Positions 57,984 through 64,000 of a DNA stretch of 64,000 nucleotides are shown in pieces. The stretch lies in NCBI RefSeq assembly GCF_014841115.1, contig NZ_JACYTP010000004.1, forward strand, positions 248,001 to 312,000, given 5' to 3'. The stretch's first letter is position 1, and the number at the start of each line of letters is the position of its first letter. Origin of the DNA: Photobacterium arenosum. GTDB taxonomy: Bacteria; Pseudomonadota; Gammaproteobacteria; Enterobacterales; Vibrionaceae. The position numbers and the translations under genes were made by a program. The notes under the pieces are model-generated. The model was not told the origin of the DNA and searched no databases. It was given only the letters and a program-made list of their open reading frames with translations.

Positions 57984-58862
57984 ATGGATGCAGTAAAGCG
58001 TCAAACCCGGCTATTCACGGCTCAATGGGTGGGAAAGCTTCACTTGTTCATTGAGCAGCAATGGCGGGGAAAATTATTGTATTTGGGGGCGCAGTCAGCC
58101 GTGGTGCTGGCTGTGCTCTTGCTGTTGGTCTGGAGTCTCAGTCCGGCGTCGCCGGTCGCGACGATGTCAGCATACAATCAGGTGTCTTGTCGTGATATTG
58201 GCGCAGCCCAGGGGCGGACGAACGCAACCGAACCGCTGCGGGTCTTTACGCCGGTACACCAGCTGGCACTGCCGATACTGAAAAAACTGTGTTCGCAACC
58301 TGCCATTCAGAGCGCGTATGCTGGTGTCAGCGTGTTCTGGCAATCGCGCAGCGAGTTCGTTCCGGCGCAGATTTACAGTCAGTTTTACGATGTCATGTGG
58401 GGGCGGGATTATGTGCTGAACGGCATGAGTCCGAGCTATCTGGATTATTATCAGCCAGTGCTGATCTTACCCAGCTATGATGTTTACTGGTACGCCAGAT
58501 CGGCAGATTTTCGGGGCACTAAAGACGATTTTACCCAGATGACTCTGGGGCTGCTGGATGATCCGTTCAGTCTTTCCGGTTATCAGCTACCCATGAATCA
58601 GCTGAACAGCCTGCAACTGGCGGCGGATTCGGTGCACATTGCTTTTTACCCGTCGCGGCAAGCCTTGGCTGAGGCATTGCTGGCCGGTCAGGTTGATGTC
58701 GTTGCGGACACGAGTTTCAGCACGCTGTCGCAATCTTCTGCAGTGCTGTCCAAAGTCATGATTGCCAGCCAGGTATACTCCGGTGCCTGGTATGCCAGCT
58801 CTCGCGTATCTTCACCTCAATCCTTAATCGCCATTAAAGACGGGTTGTCGTCTTTGCGATAA
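57984..58862 (+). CDS. Membrane-anchored protein with a periplasmic solute-binding-like domain, unknown function
   Basis: I do not recognise a named family. The 292-residue protein has a short cytoplasmic N-terminus (about 30 residues), one membrane helix (YLGAQSAVVLAVLLLLVWSL) and a periplasmic domain of about 230 residues. The order of segments (LRVFTPVHQLALPILKKLC, then HIAFYPSRQALAEALLAGQVDVVAD) recalls type II periplasmic binding folds such as PhnD-like proteins. This is a weak fold impression. It is 23 bp upstream of another membrane protein and the two probably work together. Confidence 0.65.
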   Translation: MDAVKRQTRLFTAQWVGKLHLFIEQQWRGKLLYLGAQSAVVLAVLLLLVWSLSPASPVATMSAYNQVSCRDIGAAQGRTNATEPLRVFTPVHQLALPILKKLCSQPAIQSAYAGVSVFWQSRSEFVPAQIYSQFYDVMWGRDYVLNGMSPSYLDYYQPVLILPSYDVYWYARSADFRGTKDDFTQMTLGLLDDPFSLSGYQLPMNQLNSLQLAADSVHIAFYPSRQALAEALLAGQVDVVADTSFSTLSQSSAVLSKVMIASQVYSGAWYASSRVSSPQSLIAIKDGLSSLR

Positions 58863-58885
58863 AGCTGCTACTCAGGTTATTACCC

Positions 58886-60037
58886 ATGAAACGAATTCAC
58901 TGTTTGCCTCTGATGTGGCTGGTGGTGTTCTACGCCCTGGCCATTGCGCTGGTATCTTCATTCGGCCGCTATCAGGAATATCTGCAGATCATCTCTGACA
59001 GAGTGCAGCCTGTGATGGCTGAGGCCTGGCAGGACAGTGCGGATTACCAGTTACCTGAAGCACTGGAAGTTATTCTGATCCGGCGGCTGGAAGGCGAGCT
59101 GGATGCCGTATCGGGCAACAGGTTGTCGTCTCAGATCCAGCAATGTCACAGCCATATTTACCGGTTTGGAGCTCAGGGGGAACAGATATCGGCAGAAAAC
59201 AGCCGCTGGTTACCCTGGACCATGACCTGGCTGATCGCTGCGCAGGGGGCGCAGCAAACCTGGCTGGACATTGATTGCCGGATAAGTTGGCTGCCCTGGC
59301 TGAGCCTCAGTCTGGGGCTGGCATTGCTCACTGTGGCAGGCTGGCACCTCATCGGCCAGCCGCTTAAAGCAGAAGACAGAGTGCTGATGGCGCTTTTCTT
59401 ACAGCCAAGTGCGGCCGCAGGCCAGCAGGACGGCTTGCTGAAACGCTCGGCAGTCAAAGCGGGCGTGCTCCATTTCCGGCAGACTTATCCTAACCGCCAG
59501 GTCAACCCGGCGATTTTGCGGGCGCTTATCAGCACAAACCGGGCAACATTCAGTTCGCCGCAGCAATGTGTGGTGTCTTTGCTGGCGCGTGCCAGCCAGC
59601 TCCCAGAGCTGCACTTTGATCTGACCGGCGGCAAAGTTCAGGTGACACTGGCTGGCATACCCTTGGCCTTGTCCGTCACCCCGGCGTTGTACTTATTATG
59701 GTATGCCGGCAAGCGGCGCGATGAGACAGACGGCGGATGGGTCAGAAATCCGCCTTCCAATAAACCGGACCCGGTGCTGGCGCAGTCTCTGCTTGAGCTG
59801 ATGTATCACTATGGCGGTCATGGACGGGCTATTCGTGAGCTGGAACAGGCCGGACTGAAAGCCAAATCCCTCGATCAGAACCGCAGCAAAATCAAGGAAG
59901 CACTGTCAGCTGTCACAGGTGAGGAAGTCGCGGAGGATTGTCTCTTTGAAAGCCGGAAACCGGGCGACAATCCCCAGACCGAATACCGTTTGAAGATATC
60001 GCCAGAAAAAATCAGCCTGTCAAAGCAGGATGTGTAA
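58886..60037 (+). CDS. Two-TM protein with large cytoplasmic domain, unknown function
   Basis: No family is recognised. The 383-residue protein has a membrane helix at about 7-25 and a periplasmic segment of about 105 residues with two cysteines (IQQCHSH and DIDCRIS). A second helix (WLPWLSLSLGLALLTVAGW) and a cytoplasmic part of about 220 residues follow. The far C-terminus (NRSKIKEALSAVTGEEVAED ending in YRLKIS) resembles the end of a winged-helix response-regulator domain (…GYRL), but the similarity is slight. It forms a likely two-gene unit with the preceding anchored protein. Confidence 0.6.
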   Translation: MKRIHCLPLMWLVVFYALAIALVSSFGRYQEYLQIISDRVQPVMAEAWQDSADYQLPEALEVILIRRLEGELDAVSGNRLSSQIQQCHSHIYRFGAQGEQISAENSRWLPWTMTWLIAAQGAQQTWLDIDCRISWLPWLSLSLGLALLTVAGWHLIGQPLKAEDRVLMALFLQPSAAAGQQDGLLKRSAVKAGVLHFRQTYPNRQVNPAILRALISTNRATFSSPQQCVVSLLARASQLPELHFDLTGGKVQVTLAGIPLALSVTPALYLLWYAGKRRDETDGGWVRNPPSNKPDPVLAQSLLELMYHYGGHGRAIRELEQAGLKAKSLDQNRSKIKEALSAVTGEEVAEDCLFESRKPGDNPQTEYRLKISPEKISLSKQDV

Positions 60038-60183
60038 AGCATTGAAAATGCTGGATAAAATTTTAAAGATATCTCTAATTCTGCCATCGCCGCCGATGTC
60101 ACAGAGCCGTCATCTTATTTCGCAACAGTAAGCGCAGCCTCCCGGGACAGGGAGAATGTGTTGAACTTACAATAGGAATAACG

Positions 60184-61188
60184 ATGAAACGCACCATGGA
60201 AAAAATGCTGACCGCCAGCCTGCTATCTGCCACTGTGATCAGTGCGCCAGTGATGGCCCTGAATATTGTGCTGACCAACGACGACAGCTGGGATACGCAA
60301 AATATTCAGATCATGAAATCGGCCCTGATTGACGCCGGGCATAGTGTGATCATGTCTGCCCCCTGTACCGGACAAAGCGGCAAAGGTGGTGCGATGACCT
60401 TCCTGAAACCTGTCAGTGTGGATGAAACAAAAGCGGCACAGCAGGAATTCTGCGTCGGTGACACAGACACCAGCGTGGCGTTTGCTGATTACGCCGAAGG
60501 CACGCCTGTTATGGCGGTTTTGTACGGTATCGATGTGGCCGCGCAGCGTCTCTGGGGTCAGGCACCAGATCTGGTGATCTCCGGCCCCAACGAGGGGAAC
60601 AACCTGGGCTTCATGAATAACAACTCAGGCACTCTGGGGGCAACCATGATTGCACTGAGCCGCGGGATTCCGGCGATAGCGGTCAGTGCCAATGAAAATA
60701 CCGCACACGATGCCGATCAGTCTGAGCGGGTGGCGCATACCGTGGTCGAGGTGGTGGCTAAGCTGGCCAGCAGCCGCCCATCCGGTTCACCCTTGTTACC
60801 GGCTTACACCGGCCTGAATATCAATACCCCGGAAGAGATGGTCAATAATCTGGGCTATAAGTTTACCGATGTTGGCTGGAACGGCGGCGGTATTGAGTTC
60901 AAGTTCAGCGACGATCTGTCAGGCGATGCGGTGCTGATTGGCTATATGGTGCAAAAACTGATGGCGGGCGGCATGGATCAGGCCACTGCCAAGGCCACCG
61001 CGCAGACGGCGATGCAGGGTAAGCAAGGGCTGTCGTTCAGCATGGGGGATGCCGGAGATACCAACGCCAACTCGGAAGGCAATGCGGTGAAGGCGGGCTA
61101 TATCACAATCAGTACCATAGACGGTAATGTCCAGGCGGCGCGAGCCAAGGTGTCACTGACTGAGCAGCGTTTGCTGGGTCTGAACTAG
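60184..61188 (+). CDS. Exported SurE-like acid phosphatase / nucleotidase
   Basis: The 334-residue protein has a signal peptide (MKRTMEKMLTASLLSATVISAPVMA) and a SurE fold: NIVLTNDDSWDTQNIQ (metal-binding Asp pair), APCTGQSGKGG, DLVISGPNEGNNLG (Asn ligand) and SGTLGATMIALSRGIPAIAVS. Cytoplasmic SurE is a nucleoside-monophosphate phosphatase; this form would act in the periplasm or outside the cell. Two cysteines (APCTG and EFCVG) suggest a disulfide. It is 9 bp before a lipoprotein gene and probably co-transcribed with it. Confidence 0.88.
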   Translation: MKRTMEKMLTASLLSATVISAPVMALNIVLTNDDSWDTQNIQIMKSALIDAGHSVIMSAPCTGQSGKGGAMTFLKPVSVDETKAAQQEFCVGDTDTSVAFADYAEGTPVMAVLYGIDVAAQRLWGQAPDLVISGPNEGNNLGFMNNNSGTLGATMIALSRGIPAIAVSANENTAHDADQSERVAHTVVEVVAKLASSRPSGSPLLPAYTGLNINTPEEMVNNLGYKFTDVGWNGGGIEFKFSDDLSGDAVLIGYMVQKLMAGGMDQATAKATAQTAMQGKQGLSFSMGDAGDTNANSEGNAVKAGYITISTIDGNVQAARAKVSLTEQRLLGLN

Positions 61189-61197
61189 GAGGCTGCT

Positions 61198-61905
61198 ATG
61201 AGAAACTATTCACGTCTTCTGTGCCTGATGCTGGGGCTTTTTCTGGCGGGGTGTAATGGCTCAGACAAGGACAGCAGCGCAGACAGTGGTAAAGAGAGTG
61301 GCGCTACAGATACCGGCCAGGCTGCGCTGAGCGGGGTGTATCGCGCTGTGGCTCAAGATACTGCCGGTAATCTGGTTGAGGTGCAGCTCATCGCTGAAAG
61401 CGGTCGGCTGCCGTTACTGACCTTGTGGGATGACAGGGAGCACCAAAGCTCATTTCTGGCGGAAAAACCAACGGGTGAGCAGGGGCAAACTGGCTATTAT
61501 TTTGCCGAATTACAGTATCAGTGTCAGGCACAACAAAATGCCTTCGTGTGTGACACCCCTGAAGGCACAACTCGCCTGGCCGCCGATTCGTCGTCTGCTC
61601 AACACGCTGGCTTTGTGGCAGGCCAGTACCAGGCGGTCTGGGACGGACAGCTTTACACGCTGAGTTTGGACGAACAGGGCAATGCCAGTATTGCCAGTCT
61701 GCACTGTGAGTCTGGTGCGCGCTTTTCGGCATCGGCTTCGCTGGAAACTGTCCGGGTGATGACAGTGGCAGGCAACAACGGTTGTCAGTTACCGCTGTCC
61801 CGGGCTTATGCTGACACTGTGGTCGATAACGATGTGCTGTACAGCATTAATCTGCAGACCGAACACCCGGGCTTTCCCCAGGTATGGGTAAAGATTGCCG
61901 GTTAG
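61198..61905 (+). CDS. Lipoprotein of unknown function
   Basis: The 235-residue product has a lipoprotein signal peptide with lipobox L-A-G-C (Cys19, followed by Asn-Gly) and a Ser/Asp/Gly-rich linker (about 20-42). A beta-rich domain follows with four cysteines (YQCQ, FVCD, LHCES and NGCQ) that could form two disulfides. I see no named domain. It follows the SurE-like gene directly, so a partnership at the cell surface is possible. Confidence 0.8.
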   Translation: MRNYSRLLCLMLGLFLAGCNGSDKDSSADSGKESGATDTGQAALSGVYRAVAQDTAGNLVEVQLIAESGRLPLLTLWDDREHQSSFLAEKPTGEQGQTGYYFAELQYQCQAQQNAFVCDTPEGTTRLAADSSSAQHAGFVAGQYQAVWDGQLYTLSLDEQGNASIASLHCESGARFSASASLETVRVMTVAGNNGCQLPLSRAYADTVVDNDVLYSINLQTEHPGFPQVWVKIAG

Positions 61906-61981
61906 AAACAGACGGTTCAGTTAGTGTCGAACTCGCGGCGGCAGGAGGGTTTTGCCCGTTTTGTCGCCGATTTTCGTTCCG

Positions 61982-62296
<315 letters not shown>

Positions 62297-62571
62297 GTTG
62301 AGCACTGTATGTCAAGCTATGAATATGTATGTCATTTTGTTTGTGGCATTATTATTTGAGTCAATCTTTATTGAGATAAGGCTTAAGCAATATTCTAATT
62401 GACGAGTGGAGAAGCCCTCAGGTGCGTCGCAAAGTTCTGCATTGTTAATAACCATCGTGCTGCGCATCTCAGAATATCTGCAGTTCAAGCGACTCTTTGC
62501 GAAACTGTGCAGATCTTGCAGAGTCATTGAATTATTTCAATTAATGTCGTTTTCAGTGGGGGAAAATAACA

Positions 62572-63030
62572 TTGTTTCTACTTATCGCAATCACTTGGTT
62601 ATTTGTCTTTGTATCTAGCATTGTATTGAAATTTTCGGGCAGTATGAGGTGTTGCATTATATGTAGTCTTTCGTTCGTATGGGGAGCAACCGTGCTATAC
62701 CTGACGTTTGGTACACCTTCCGGTGGCGGTAGTAGTATAAATTTTATGCCTTTAAATGTGACGAATCGAGCTGACGTTATTGATGCTTGCCTCAATGCTT
62801 TGATGTTTGTACCTGGTGGTATGTTAATAAACCTTATAGGAGCAAAATTTCTACATTCAATTGCTGTTGGTGCATTTTTAAGCATTATGATCGAGGTCAT
62901 GCAGTTCGTACTGGGATCAGGGCGAACGTCTGATTTAAACGACATAATATTCAACACATTAGGTGTAGCTTGCGGATTTCTGCTTACTAAAAGGTTCAGG
63001 AAACGAATTGAAAAGATGCAAAGTATGTGA
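62572..63030 (+). CDS. VanZ-family membrane protein
   Basis: The 152-residue membrane protein has four hydrophobic segments and the VanZ pattern. DACLNALMFVPGGMLI is followed by SIMIEVMQFVLGSGRTSDLNDIIFNTLGVACGFLL (E-x-x-Q, R-x-x-D-x-x-D, N-x-x-G). VanZ itself gives low-level teicoplanin resistance, but most homologues have unknown function. The start is TTG 62572 with GGGGGA 8 nt upstream. It is AT-rich and lies just beyond an IS remnant, suggesting acquired DNA. The 275-bp gap upstream contains a small dyad (ATTGAA/TTCAAT, 62526-62541). Confidence 0.85.
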   Translation: MFLLIAITWLFVFVSSIVLKFSGSMRCCIICSLSFVWGATVLYLTFGTPSGGGSSINFMPLNVTNRADVIDACLNALMFVPGGMLINLIGAKFLHSIAVGAFLSIMIEVMQFVLGSGRTSDLNDIIFNTLGVACGFLLTKRFRKRIEKMQSM

Positions 63031-63280
63031 GGGTTACAATCGCCATACGTGAAGACAGCACACTTAGCACCACCTTATTAATGAAGGTTTTGCTAACTAG
63101 AGGTAACTAAATCAATGATTTACATTCTGAACGAAAGTATTCATTCATTGTCGTGGTTTTTGCCTCAAACTCGCTACAAAACAACCAACATAAAGCAGAG
63201 TAACAACGCTCAATTAACCGTAATTTTTGCGTGGTAGAACGTTATGGGGTCAAAGCCTGAGGGGGAATAAGCGAGTTGCA

Positions 63281-63973
63281 TTAGTGTGTTTTGCTAATCT
63301 CTGCCTCCAATTTGAACAGCTCGGCGTCGGTACGAATGCCAAGTTTGCGGAAGGCGGCTTGCTTTTGGCTGCTAATAGTCTTTTTACTACGCGAGAATTT
63401 CTGGGCGATCTGATTGACCGTAAGACCAGCAAGGCAGCAGCGAAGCACTTCGCTTTCCTTTGGTGACAGCTCAGAATAGTTAAGTAAGCCTTGTTCGCCC
63501 TTGTTTGGGGAAGCGTCGTCGGCAGATTGAGAGAAGGGCTGCTTTTCAAGTTCTGTTGCAATATTTGGCGACAAATACAAGCGCCCACGGGCTGCCATTC
63601 GAATAGCCAGGATCAGGTCGTCGGTATTTTGCGATTTGCCGACAAAGCCGTTTGCTCCGGTGCGGATACTCATATGTACTGTAGCGGGGCGTTCGGCGGA
63701 GGAAAAGATGACTATACGTAAGTCGGGGTAACGCTGGCGAATCAGGCCGATCAGACGCAGCCCATCCAACTCACCGTCCCCCAGTTGGTAGTCAAGTACC
63801 AGCAGATCGAAGGTTTCTCGACGGATTGCATCAAGTAGCTGGGTACTGGTTGAATAGACACCTTGCAAATTGAAGTCGGGCTCTGCCGAAAGGCGCACAC
63901 TCAGTGCCTCACGGATCAATGCATGATCATCCAGTAGGGCGATTCGGATTGGCGGCTTAGGTGACCATTGCAT
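63281..63973 (-). CDS. NarL/RcsB-type response regulator
   Basis: The 230-residue protein has a receiver domain (Asp15-Asp16 in LLDDH, phosphoacceptor Asp61 in VLDYQLG, Lys in GFVGKSQ) and a C-terminal LuxR-type helix-turn-helix. The latter (LSPKESEVLRCCLAGLTVNQIAQKFSRSKKTISSQKQAAFRKLGI) closely resembles RcsB. AAAGGAG lies upstream of the ATG. The cognate histidine kinase is not in the window; sequence to 64000 upstream is only its 5' leader. Target genes are unknown. The 250-bp gap to the VanZ-like gene shows no gene. Confidence 0.9.
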   Translation of the reverse strand: MQWSPKPPIRIALLDDHALIREALSVRLSAEPDFNLQGVYSTSTQLLDAIRRETFDLLVLDYQLGDGELDGLRLIGLIRQRYPDLRIVIFSSAERPATVHMSIRTGANGFVGKSQNTDDLILAIRMAARGRLYLSPNIATELEKQPFSQSADDASPNKGEQGLLNYSELSPKESEVLRCCLAGLTVNQIAQKFSRSKKTISSQKQAAFRKLGIRTDAELFKLEAEISKTH

Positions 63974-64000
63974 TGGCGCAAACTCCTTTGAATTGCCTGA

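Overview
The window is a stretch of a gammaproteobacterial chromosome, most likely Vibrionaceae. The housekeeping gene order (murJ-ribF-ileS-lspA-fkpB-ispH; carAB; dacB/greA; yhbY/rlmE-ftsH-folP-glmM-secG-tRNA-Leu-tRNA-fMet-rimP-nusA-infB-rbfA-truB-rpsO-pnp-nlpI) is the enterobacterial/vibrio one. A RocS-type PAS-PAS-GGDEF-EAL protein next to pnp/nlpI and rimI/holD genes fits vibrios, and the moderate GC of the core genes would suit Photobacterium or a relative. The genus is inference; the family is fairly secure.

Layout. 1-7.2 kb: envelope and isoprenoid operon. 7.3-13.2 kb: dapB, with a striking inverted repeat in its leader, then carAB with a good sigma-70 promoter and a PurR-like box. 13.2-31.1 kb: cell wall, transcription and translation core, with two tRNAs, several clear promoters and many intrinsic terminators. 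31.2-44.3 kb: nlpI, a small exported protein, a GntP-type permease divergent from a YdiF-type CoA-transferase, a LysR regulator, rocS, yhbS, holD-rimI, and divergent metR/metE.

44.6-54.6 kb is the accessory centrepiece. A LuxR/LuxI pair precedes seven co-directional, tightly packed genes: DAO-type FAD oxidase, PrmC-like NPPY methyltransferase, alpha-oxoamine synthase (BioF/CqsA fold), AroQ chorismate mutase, fused glutamine amidotransferase/aminodeoxychorismate synthase, TyrA-like dehydrogenase and 14-TM MFS exporter. They end at a strong terminator. The last biosynthetic trio matches PapA/PapB/PapC logic (chorismate to 4-amino-4-deoxychorismate to 4-amino-4-deoxyprephenate to p-aminophenylpyruvate). 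Residue-level details agree: PIKGT rather than PIAGT in the synthase, and Asn replacing the catalytic His of HPMFGP in the dehydrogenase. I infer a quorum-controlled pathway that makes p-aminophenylalanine, probably N-methylates its aryl amine, condenses it with an acyl thioester to an alpha-aminoketone, oxidises it and exports it. Codon use and GC of the luxR-AONS half look more AT-rich than the flanks, suggesting acquisition.

54.7-64 kb: a YecD-like hydrolase, the ubiV-ubiU / ubiT set for oxygen-independent ubiquinone synthesis, two unrecognised membrane proteins, an exported SurE-like phosphatase, a lipoprotein, a decayed IS3-family transposase fragment, a VanZ-like protein and an RcsB-like response regulator. 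No CRISPR array, rRNA or prophage was seen.
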